Part shown: positions 1-7,583 of the stretch, piece by piece | Numbering within the stretch: the first letter of the stretch is position 1 | How the letters are laid out: each line of letters opens with the position of its first letter | Assembly: GCA_947175225.1 (NCBI GenBank) | Contig: CAMWLX010000059.1 | Coordinates: 1 to 12,319, forward strand | Length of the DNA stretch: 12,319 nt | Source: an uncultured Porphyromonadaceae bacterium | Lineage (GTDB): Bacteria > Bacteroidota > Bacteroidia > Bacteroidales > Muribaculaceae | Direction: 5' to 3' | Translations under genes and position numbers: made by a program | Notes under the pieces: model-generated | Told to the model about the DNA's origin: nothing | Database searches by the model: none | What the model saw: only the letters and a program-made list of their open reading frames with translations

Positions 1-109
1 TTACGACCATCACGCACATCCATAGGCAAACGCGCCAACATCTATCGGAAATGTTGCCGTGATTATCTACATTTGTATCTTTATTCGTAGAAAAATTCAA
101 ATCCGTCAT
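1..109 (-). CDS. Partial frame at left edge, possible membrane protein N-terminus
   Basis: From an ATG at 107-109 the minus strand stays open for 36 codons to the window edge. The first 23 or so residues are hydrophilic and rich in Asn, Asp and Ser (start MTDLNFSTNK). They are followed by a hydrophobic, Cys/Trp/Val-rich stretch (CWRVCLWMCVMVV) that looks like the beginning of a membrane segment. It begins 51 bases after the stop of the PgpH-like gene, in the same direction, with no obvious terminator between, so it could be the next gene of the same operon. The product is not recognised. The call rests only on an open frame, a plausible start and spacing; 36 open codons could also occur by chance. 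Confidence 0.45.
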   Translation of the reverse strand, partial: MTDLNFSTNKDTNVDNHGNISDRCWRVCLWMCVMVV

Positions 110-160
110 ATTGTCAAGTCGGAACGCCAAGAATCACGTCCCTATTTAATTAACGAGATT

Positions 161-2254
161 TTAATGATTTTGTTGTTCATGCTGGATATCCCTTTTTTTG
201 ATTTCAGGATATTCGATGCGTGAATGGTAGATTGTGGCGAGTCTCTTCTTGAAGGTATCCTTGATGATGCTTATATCCCTGAAGTTGATAGGAGATTCCT
301 TGTAGAGGCCATCAGCCATTTGGGCATCTATGATCTTATCTACAAGAGCATTGATCGATTGTGGACTATAGTCTTTGAGCGAACGCGAAGCCGCCTCAAT
401 GGCATCTGCCATCATGAGGATAGTAGTCTCCTTGCTCCTCGGGTTAGGGCCGGGATATTCAAAGGCACTCTTATCGACCTTCCCATCCGGGCTGGCATTG
501 ACGGCTGTGTTATAGAAATACTTCGCCACTCCCTTGCCGTGATGCTCTGTGATAAAATCTTTGATCACCTGCGGAAGTTTTTCGCGAGAGGCTATAGAGA
601 GTCCCTCGGTGACATGGCTGATAATCTTTCTCGCGCTTGTCTCCGGGTCGAGTCCGGCATGAGGATTGACGCCATGCTGATTCTCAGTAAAGAATATCGG
701 CGATTCACTTTTGCCTATGTCATGGTAGAGCGCACCGGTACGCACAAGAGTTGAGTTCGCACCGATTGCCCTTGCTGCCTCAGCTGCAAGAGTGGAGACC
801 TGCATTGAATGTTGGAAAGTGCCCGGTGCCACTTCCGCCAAATGGCGCAATATCGGACTGTTGATATCGCTCAGCTCTACAAGTGTCACAGTAGAAGTGA
901 ACCCAAACAACTTTTCCACTACGAGTATCAGCAGATAGGCGAAGGATAGCAGCACACAGTTGATGCCGAATATCCCCACCATTCGCAATGAATAGGAAGC
1001 TATCGTGCCTTCTGAGAGTGTCAGCATTATCGCGTAGCATATATTATAAAGCACGAATGAGATTAGAGCCGTGCGCAGCAGTTGGCTTCTTCTTGCAAGA
1101 TGATGGATGCTGAGCGTGGCGCTTATCCCGACCACCAACTGTATCACTACGAATTGGAACTGGAATGGAGCTGCAAGCGCTGTCATCAGAATGCATATAA
1201 GATGCGAGAATATTGCTGTCCGCGCATCTGTGAAGACCGTGATGATAATTGGCACTCCGGCAAAGGGAATCAAGAAAAGTCCATTGTTGAAGACCTCTGT
1301 AGTCTCTATGGCAATGACCACGAAGAATGTGATGAGAGTGACTATGAATGTGACTATCTTGAAGTCATCAAAAAGAGCTCTTCTATATAAGGCGAGAAAT
1401 AGATACAGCAATGCAAAGAGCATCAATATATAGACAGCCTGCGCGAATGTAAAAAATTTCTTCGACAGAGTCTCAGATTCTGTCTTGTTGAGCATATCTA
1501 TATAATTGTTGAGGTTAGTATAAATCTGGGCATCTATGATATCCCCGCGGTCTACTATCCTCTGCCCTTTCTTAATGACGCCGAGGGCTGAATTGACATT
1601 AAGGTATTCCTGACCCCTGAATCTGGTGTCGGACACTGAATCTATCACTATATTGGGCACCAAGCTCGCATTGAGAGCCTTTGCCACGTCTGTGCTTAGC
1701 CTCGCCTCATGAGTAGGAGTCGACTTGGCTGCCACATATGCAGAGTCTACAGCCCGATAGGCCATATTGGGCGACATCATTCCTGATGCATCTATGACCT
1801 TCACTGCGTTCATATCTTCCGACTCATCGCTCACTCTAAGTTGATTATGGGTAAACGAATGAATCTTGTCATAAAGTTCGGCACTGACCACTCCCCGGCT
1901 ATAGACTTCATTCAGCTTTTTTCCAAGGAAAGCGGCCTCTGACGCACTGACATAGTTGCCTATTATCTTGACAAATCTATCCACACTTCTGGCAGCCACT
2001 CTATAGTCGCGGATCACAAACGGGATAAACGCCTTGTCGATACTGTCGCGCATCAGCTGAGCCGACACCGAGTCGCGCATGACGGGGGTATCGAATTCTG
2101 CAGTCAGAAGCGGATAGCGCCATGGCTGGTTAAGCTCATAACTGAAATTCTGATGGTCGCTTTTCATGATGAGCAGAAGCACTATCACTGAAGCGGTAAG
2201 GGCGACGGCGATCTTAAGGATCGTTGCGTTTGAAATGAGGTCGTTTGCTTTCAT
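161..2254 (-). CDS. pgpH: PgpH-type membrane HD phosphodiesterase (predicted c-di-AMP hydrolase)
   Basis: Predicted 697-residue inner-membrane enzyme of the 7TMR-HDED/HDIG family, whose characterised member PgpH hydrolyses cyclic di-AMP to pApA. Seen in the sequence: a first membrane segment (about 12-30), an extracytoplasmic domain (about 35-262), seven hydrophobic segments (about 268-449) and a cytoplasmic HD domain (about 468-680). Candidate metal ligands are H482, the H511-D512 pair in YHDIGK, H547, H571-H572 and D617; their spacing fits the two-metal HD site of PgpH, so the enzyme should be active. The start chosen is the ATG at 2252-2254, because its A overlaps the upstream Rel stop as ATGA. 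An in-frame upstream start at 2308 would lie deep inside rel and add 18 residues ahead of the membrane anchor. Overlap implies translational coupling with the Rel gene. Family call is firm; c-di-AMP as substrate is inferred from the family. Confidence 0.9.
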   Translation of the reverse strand: MKANDLISNATILKIAVALTASVIVLLLIMKSDHQNFSYELNQPWRYPLLTAEFDTPVMRDSVSAQLMRDSIDKAFIPFVIRDYRVAARSVDRFVKIIGNYVSASEAAFLGKKLNEVYSRGVVSAELYDKIHSFTHNQLRVSDESEDMNAVKVIDASGMMSPNMAYRAVDSAYVAAKSTPTHEARLSTDVAKALNASLVPNIVIDSVSDTRFRGQEYLNVNSALGVIKKGQRIVDRGDIIDAQIYTNLNNYIDMLNKTESETLSKKFFTFAQAVYILMLFALLYLFLALYRRALFDDFKIVTFIVTLITFFVVIAIETTEVFNNGLFLIPFAGVPIIITVFTDARTAIFSHLICILMTALAAPFQFQFVVIQLVVGISATLSIHHLARRSQLLRTALISFVLYNICYAIMLTLSEGTIASYSLRMVGIFGINCVLLSFAYLLILVVEKLFGFTSTVTLVELSDINSPILRHLAEVAPGTFQHSMQVSTLAAEAARAIGANSTLVRTGALYHDIGKSESPIFFTENQHGVNPHAGLDPETSARKIISHVTEGLSIASREKLPQVIKDFITEHHGKGVAKYFYNTAVNASPDGKVDKSAFEYPGPNPRSKETTILMMADAIEAASRSLKDYSPQSINALVDKIIDAQMADGLYKESPINFRDISIIKDTFKKRLATIYHSRIEYPEIKKRDIQHEQQNH

Positions 2255-3741
2255 AATTTTGACTTTATGATATTTCTCGCATGAGCAGTGACACACTGTC
2301 CAAGCCATTTTTCTTCAGGAGACACACACTTGACAGTGATTATCTCCACCAAATCCCCGCTCTCAAGAGGATAGTCCGGATTGACAAGACGGCGATTGAT
2401 TTTCCCCCCGATGCAATGGTCGCCAAGATTTTCATCTACTGCATACGCCATGTCGAGCACAGTTGCCCCGGTCGGAATCCCGACAAGGTTGCCATCCGGA
2501 GTGAACACATAAATCTGCTTGGCGAAAATATTAAAGCGGAGCGAATCAAGAAAATCCACTGCATTGGGCTCAGGATTGGCAAGAATCTCCTTCACTGAAT
2601 TCACAAGATTGTCAAGGCGCTCAGTATCGGTCTGCACCCCATCCTTATATTTCCAGTGGGCGGCATAGCCAAGCTCGGCTATATCATCCATCTTGCGGCT
2701 GCGTATCTGCACTTCGGTCCAGCGTCCCGACTCATCCCGCAATGTCAGATGCAAGGCGCGGTAGCCATTCTCTTTAGGGCTGTGCAGCCAATCGCGAGTC
2801 CGGTCGGGATGCACGGTATGGTGTTCTTGCAGAATTTCCGCTATGCGCATGGCTATAGGCTCTTCAAGGGCATCATCTTCATTCTCATATATCACCCTCA
2901 CTGCATAGACATCAAAGACTTCCTCAAATGGAATCCCTTTCTTCTGCATCTTGCGGAAGATGGAATTGACACTCTTCACTCTCGCCTTAATCTCGCAGCG
3001 GATCCCTTCTTCTTCAAGCCTTTTCCGCAATGGAGCCACGAAAGCACTTATTATCTGCTGCCTCACCTCATCGGTTTGCTCCAATTTCTCACAGACCATC
3101 TCATAATTTGCCGGATCTTCACAATGAAATGCAAGGTCTTCAAATTCCATCTTCATCGTAAAGAGTCCGAGACGCTCGGCAAGGGGCGCATACACATAGA
3201 GAGATTCGCGGGCTACTCGACGCCGGCGTTCGGGCCGCTGCGTGGAGATATTGCGCAGATTGTGCATGCGGTCGGCCATCTTGACAAGGATTACACGCAC
3301 GTCGGTGCTCATCGACATCATCATGTCGCGGAGCTTGAGAGCCTGAGTCTCAGCCGCATGCCCGAAAATGCCGCCGGATAGCTTGTTGATTCCGGCTACT
3401 ATCGAGGATATCTGATGTCCAAAGTTTGCCTCTATGTCTTCGATGCTGCGGTCGGAATGCTCCACTATGTCATGCAGCAAAGCGCAGACAATAGTGGTAG
3501 ATCCAAGTCCAAGTTCACGGCTGCATATCAAAGCGACGGCAAGGGCATGAAGAATATATGGGCTGCCGTCATTCCGACGGCAACCCTGATGAGCCATGCG
3601 GGCAAAGCGGAATGCTTTGCCCACAAGTTCCACTTTCCTACGATGCCTGCTCTCTACATAAGAGCGTATCAGCTTATCGTAGGCAAGATCTATTTCCCTT
3701 TCTTCATCCGGGCTGAAAGCCCTTGATGCAAGTAGCTTCAT
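2251..3741 (-). CDS. rel: Short Rel/SpoT homologue: (p)ppGpp hydrolase-synthetase ending after the TGS domain
   Basis: A 496-residue cytoplasmic alarmone enzyme of the long-RSH family, lacking the C-terminal helical, zinc-finger and ACT/RRM domains; usual length is about 740. The HD hydrolase domain (about 40-190) keeps H65, H90-D91, E94, D157 and N161, but the Asp that normally follows E94 is His95. The synthetase domain (about 235-370) keeps R254 and K256 (ARVKS), D277, the NGY motif ending at Y327, H331 and E343 (EVQIRS). Its RTRD sequence (314-317) matches the basic RXKD motif of bifunctional Rel/SpoT rather than the acidic EXDD of RelA. The TGS domain spans about 408-470; only about 25 residues follow it. 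The ATG at 3739-3741 gives a typical N-terminus. It lies 30 bases after a secreted-protein gene and overlaps pgpH by four bases. Bifunctionality is inferred; the synthetase looks intact, while hydrolase strength is uncertain because of H95. Confidence 0.9.
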   Translation of the reverse strand: MKLLASRAFSPDEEREIDLAYDKLIRSYVESRHRRKVELVGKAFRFARMAHQGCRRNDGSPYILHALAVALICSRELGLGSTTIVCALLHDIVEHSDRSIEDIEANFGHQISSIVAGINKLSGGIFGHAAETQALKLRDMMMSMSTDVRVILVKMADRMHNLRNISTQRPERRRRVARESLYVYAPLAERLGLFTMKMEFEDLAFHCEDPANYEMVCEKLEQTDEVRQQIISAFVAPLRKRLEEEGIRCEIKARVKSVNSIFRKMQKKGIPFEEVFDVYAVRVIYENEDDALEEPIAMRIAEILQEHHTVHPDRTRDWLHSPKENGYRALHLTLRDESGRWTEVQIRSRKMDDIAELGYAAHWKYKDGVQTDTERLDNLVNSVKEILANPEPNAVDFLDSLRFNIFAKQIYVFTPDGNLVGIPTGATVLDMAYAVDENLGDHCIGGKINRRLVNPDYPLESGDLVEIITVKCVSPEEKWLGQCVTAHARNIIKSKL

Positions 3742-3771
3742 AGGTCACATATGCTGATTCTTCAATATTCA

Positions 3772-6700
3772 TCAATGTTTGATAAATTTCTTGCCTCCGC
3801 GGATGTAAATTCCCGGCTGCAGGCTTGAGAGGTCAGCAACAGATGCATTTCTGATTACGATGCGTCCGGCAAGGTCAACGACATCTGCATTCTCAGCATC
3901 CTCTGCAAATATACCCTCGACTGCAGTGGCAATGTCGCTATAAACTGCTGCGTTGATATATTCTCCTGTATTTGCATCAAGGAGCATGACGCAAACTTTA
4001 GTCTTATTGACATCGACAATACCGGAAGGAAGAGCGAAATCAAATGTGAAGTCAATGGGTTCGCCGGCCTTGATTTCAGATGGCACGTATCCACCCTGGC
4101 CATTGAATCCTGTATAAAAACCTCCGGTCTCGGTTGCGCTTGTGCCACGCACTACATCGTCATAATACCAGAGAACCTGTGCCTTGGAATTAGAGCCACC
4201 CTTGCCCCAGTCGCCAAGACCCTCAGCCTCAGTTGTGTAAAGGCCATTGGTCTGGAATCCGAGAAGATCATCTTCCATCAAGATTGCAAATACATTCATG
4301 TTAGCATCAGAGCGTGAGATCGCTGAGTTCACAGACACATCTACCGAAACTTTCTTACTATCCTGATCGATGCGCGCACCCTTTATATCTACATCTGCCA
4401 ATGCCATTTCACTCATAGCCTCTTCAGTCTTTTGTAGCCAAGTATTGCCATCGGGAGCAGTGAAGACATAATCAGACTTGTCATAATACATCGGGGAGCC
4501 CACTACTCCGCGGTCAATGCATCCTGTAGGAGCGCCGCTGAGTCCGAGGAATGATGAATAGGAATTATGCTCAGCTCCACCAAATTGGTCGCCTGTGTAG
4601 CTATGGATTGCTACAGGGATGAAGAATTCGTCGAAAAGTTCCTGGAGATATTCTATGGCAATGATACCCTGCGGACAGAACTGGCAAGTGGTGCCGGTCA
4701 TTTCTTCAAGCACTACCTTCTTTGTAGTCTCGAAAAGAAGATTGTTGATGTCATGCTTCAGGCTGATAGTTTCCGAGCCGGAAGTAAACGTAACAATATA
4801 AGACTGCGATGCACCCTCTTCAAGAGCTACCGGATTATCAAATGAGAATGAAGCCATCTCCCCTTTCTCAAGTTTCTCGTCGGAATTGATTGTCCCTAAT
4901 ATGTTGTTGTCAGCATCAGAAAGAGTGATTTCATATCCATCGATGCCGAATTCTTTCATGACAACGAATCGACCGCGTATACGGACATCCTTTTGCTTCA
5001 ATAACGTATTGGGAGTATCGATGCTAATGACTGCAGCCATCTCGCGGCTTACGACAATATCATCGACAAAAATAGCAGACTGATTCTGATTGTCGTTGAC
5101 AAATGCAATGTAGATGAACTTGCCTGCATATTTAGAGAGGTCGACAGTATTTTGAGTCCAGTCGTCGGCAAGGAGTTCCTCACTCTTGCCCGGAATTTGC
5201 TTCTGATTGTAGACGAGATCGCCGGTGTAGCGAATTTTATCTACTACATTCTGAGTAAGAATTGTCACTACATCATCACTCTCCCAGACATAAACCTTCA
5301 AAATATCGTTCTTGGAGTTTTTATAGCTCTGCGACAAGAATGTCAGCGTAGCCTTATCGTCGGGGATATAGAGCTGTGGAGTGACCATCCAGTCGTCTGA
5401 CTTGCCAGCCGGGTCATAGCTTGAATGAGAAACGGCAGCAAAGTTGATATTTTCGAGATCATCATAGACAGGAATCCACGGACGATCTTCAGCCAAGAAG
5501 TCCCAATCGAGCATATCCTGGGTAGGAGTATTGTGGTCACCTTCATATAGGAGCATATTAGACACGCCATTTGAAAAATCTTCTCTGAAGATAGTATTAG
5601 AAGAAGAGTCGATTTCCGGGACATAGCTGCCATGGTAAGTGATAGAGAATGCTTCGTTGGCGCCGTCGCCCGAAAGGTCGCAAACCGCACCTGCACCAAA
5701 GTCGATGCGATAGTCAGTGCCTTCAGCAAGACGCTGCTCGCTGACAGGATAAATCATAACTTGGCGGTCGGTGATAGCAGCGTTGAGCGGATACAGATAT
5801 TCTTCCACTCCATCTTTAATCTGGATAAGCTTGATTTCCGGATTTTCACCTGCACTCAAAGAGGCATTGAAAGTCACGACTACCGGGTTTGTAGTGAAAT
5901 TGATTCGAGCTACACTTGCCCCATTGTCAGGAGCGAAAGTGACGGGCTTCACCGGTCCGGCTTCACGACCACGATAATTTATAGTGATCTCCTTGTTGAC
6001 CTGTTCAGGATCTCCGGCGATACACATAGAAGCTGCCGGAATCGTTACAGTATATGATTTTTCAGGCTCGAGGGTATAATTGCGGAAGATAACCTCAACT
6101 CTTCTATTATTGTCGGCTTGCACTCCAAAGTTGATTGAGCTGCGAGCCACATTTCCTTCCGAGTCGACGAGCTTCACACTTGTCTTTTCTCCAACGACCT
6201 CTACAGGGCGACCCATGTCGAGTACAACTTTCTGGAGCATCGAGAATTCAGCACCACTCTTAGGAGAGACCTTGTAGTCGCCAAGAAGGTCGACATCTTT
6301 GCATAGCTCAGCCATCGGACGGGGAAGGGATATGATATACGAATATCCTTGGGCATAGTCGCAAGAAAGGATCTTGAGATTATCTGCAGAAACCGACATG
6401 ACTGTGCCTGAAAGACCCTGTTCATCTTTTGTGACATCGTTCATCCAGTCGATCCCATAAAGCTGTTTGATGACCGACTTCCAGTCATACCAATAGTTAC
6501 CTACTTTGGCAGCCCAATTGCGGATAGGAGTTCCAATAGGAGTTGAGCCATATATCACTCCATCCGTTCCTATAGCCCAGACTCCATAGCCGTCGCCTTC
6601 ACCATAGAGACTGAAATTTTCCGGATCGGAGACGGAGCATGTGAAAGGAACAGAAGTCTCAGAGACTGTAGAGCACAGACCTCCAATGCTTAAGCCATCG

Positions 6701-7500
6701 GCAGAAAGCACACAATCGCCGACACCGACAATTTCATCGTTGAGAGCAGTCATGCGGCCATTCTCATACTTCATGCCAATAGGATACCATTTACCTTCAT
6801 CTCGACGGTATATAAAATCCCAAGAAGCTTCCGGGAATGCAAAATCGACTGTGCCAATAATTGTATTGGCATCAGAAGTGATTCCATTTAGACGCACATT
6901 GAGGTCAGCATCGGTCCACTCTGCAGGATCGCCACCCTGCTCTATCATATCCTTATAGCGTGGATTCGACGTGATCATTCCTGGAAGTTCGATAAGCTCC
7001 ATTGTCTCAAGATTCCACATACAAGGATATTCATGAAACAATACGATGCTTACGCGCCCTACTGCATATTTGCCATCGGGAGTGATGCCGGACACAGTGC
7101 CGCCATCATATCTTCCTTTAGGCATTGGGAGAGACGACCACCCTTTGCCTTCCTTCCACACTCCGGGATAGCCTAAGTAGCTGCCTCCTACAGTCTTGCC
7201 GTCGTTGCTGACACAAGATACTCCCATTGGAGTCTGCTGAATGCCTTCCGATTCGCTGTAAAGTTCTATTACTTCGCCGGTAGTGGCATTGACAAGTCTC
7301 GGGAACGCCATATACGAACTGTTGCCGGGATTGACAGCATCGCCTACAGCCCAATGTCCATTTGCCGACATTGAGTTAAGTGCACCTCCGTAAAGAGGCT
7401 GGACTGTCAGTATACGTGGCGCATCTTCAGCAGCCATCGAAAAGCTGACAGCCGCCATGATGCCCATAAACGTAGTCTTTATACTAAAAATCTGCTTCAT
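3772..7500 (-). CDS. Large exported multidomain protein with Omp28/thioredoxin-like domain and sorting tail
   Basis: A 1242-residue predicted exported protein. The start chosen is the ATG at 7498-7500, which gives a classical signal peptide (about 1-23, start MKQIFSIKTT). An in-frame GTG at 7545 would put 15 residues ahead of it and lies in a hairpin loop. Visible modules: a propeller-like region (about 28-395) with recurring 'S..DGK..GG' turns, as in HAF-type repeats; two Ig-like domains (about 410-510 and 518-624); a choice-of-anchor/cleaved-adhesin-like jelly roll (about 636-820, FREDFSNG to FVDDIVVS); an Ig-like spacer (about 824-920); an Omp28-type domain (about 927-1190) with C939-Q-F-C942 and the downstream GAPTGC segment expected at the cis-proline side of a thioredoxin fold; and a short tail (about 1193-1242, DLAGRIVI, then GIYIRGGKK). 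A role in surface adhesion or binding is inferred; substrate unknown. It is probably cotranscribed with its neighbours. Confidence 0.85.
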   Translation of the reverse strand: MKQIFSIKTTFMGIMAAVSFSMAAEDAPRILTVQPLYGGALNSMSANGHWAVGDAVNPGNSSYMAFPRLVNATTGEVIELYSESEGIQQTPMGVSCVSNDGKTVGGSYLGYPGVWKEGKGWSSLPMPKGRYDGGTVSGITPDGKYAVGRVSIVLFHEYPCMWNLETMELIELPGMITSNPRYKDMIEQGGDPAEWTDADLNVRLNGITSDANTIIGTVDFAFPEASWDFIYRRDEGKWYPIGMKYENGRMTALNDEIVGVGDCVLSADGLSIGGLCSTVSETSVPFTCSVSDPENFSLYGEGDGYGVWAIGTDGVIYGSTPIGTPIRNWAAKVGNYWYDWKSVIKQLYGIDWMNDVTKDEQGLSGTVMSVSADNLKILSCDYAQGYSYIISLPRPMAELCKDVDLLGDYKVSPKSGAEFSMLQKVVLDMGRPVEVVGEKTSVKLVDSEGNVARSSINFGVQADNNRRVEVIFRNYTLEPEKSYTVTIPAASMCIAGDPEQVNKEITINYRGREAGPVKPVTFAPDNGASVARINFTTNPVVVTFNASLSAGENPEIKLIQIKDGVEEYLYPLNAAITDRQVMIYPVSEQRLAEGTDYRIDFGAGAVCDLSGDGANEAFSITYHGSYVPEIDSSSNTIFREDFSNGVSNMLLYEGDHNTPTQDMLDWDFLAEDRPWIPVYDDLENINFAAVSHSSYDPAGKSDDWMVTPQLYIPDDKATLTFLSQSYKNSKNDILKVYVWESDDVVTILTQNVVDKIRYTGDLVYNQKQIPGKSEELLADDWTQNTVDLSKYAGKFIYIAFVNDNQNQSAIFVDDIVVSREMAAVISIDTPNTLLKQKDVRIRGRFVVMKEFGIDGYEITLSDADNNILGTINSDEKLEKGEMASFSFDNPVALEEGASQSYIVTFTSGSETISLKHDINNLLFETTKKVVLEEMTGTTCQFCPQGIIAIEYLQELFDEFFIPVAIHSYTGDQFGGAEHNSYSSFLGLSGAPTGCIDRGVVGSPMYYDKSDYVFTAPDGNTWLQKTEEAMSEMALADVDIKGARIDQDSKKVSVDVSVNSAISRSDANMNVFAILMEDDLLGFQTNGLYTTEAEGLGDWGKGGSNSKAQVLWYYDDVVRGTSATETGGFYTGFNGQGGYVPSEIKAGEPIDFTFDFALPSGIVDVNKTKVCVMLLDANTGEYINAAVYSDIATAVEGIFAEDAENADVVDLAGRIVIRNASVADLSSLQPGIYIRGGKKFIKH

Positions 7501-7527
7501 ATCTGATAAGGTTGTTTTGTTATTGGT

Positions 7528-7557
7528 TCCGGAGAGGAGTTTCACGTCCTCCCCGGA
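7528..7557 (-). promoter_or_regulatory. Strong intergenic hairpin between two secreted-protein genes
   Basis: An 11-base arm, TCCGGAGAGGA (7528-7538), is complementary to TCCTCCCCGGA (7547-7557) with one G-U pair, leaving an 8-base loop. In the minus-strand transcript it lies about 26 bases after the stop of the 922-residue gene and about 27 bases before the ATG at 7500. The sequence after it on that strand is A/C-rich without a T run, so it is not a standard rho-independent terminator. It may protect or process the mRNA, or tune expression of the downstream gene. Function is inferred. Confidence 0.55.
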
Positions 7558-7583
7558 TATTAAATGTCTAATTATCGAATTGA

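Noticed and set aside
224..754. A 176-codon plus-strand open frame opposite the pgpH HD domain
   Set aside because: It mirrors a conserved catalytic domain on the other strand and has no independent support.
2255..2308. An upstream in-frame ATG at 2308 for the PgpH-like protein
   Set aside because: It would overlap rel by 58 bases and add a Cys/His-rich leader in front of the membrane anchor. The ATGA overlap at 2251-2254 is the typical coupled arrangement.
2656..3381. A 241-codon plus-strand open frame opposite rel
   Set aside because: It is antisense to a well-conserved Rel gene, shows no recognisable domain, and is best explained by the codon composition of the opposite strand.
7501..7545. 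A GTG start at 7545 for the 1242-residue protein
   Set aside because: It would place 15 residues ahead of a complete signal peptide and lies in a stable hairpin loop. The ATG at 7500 is the better start.
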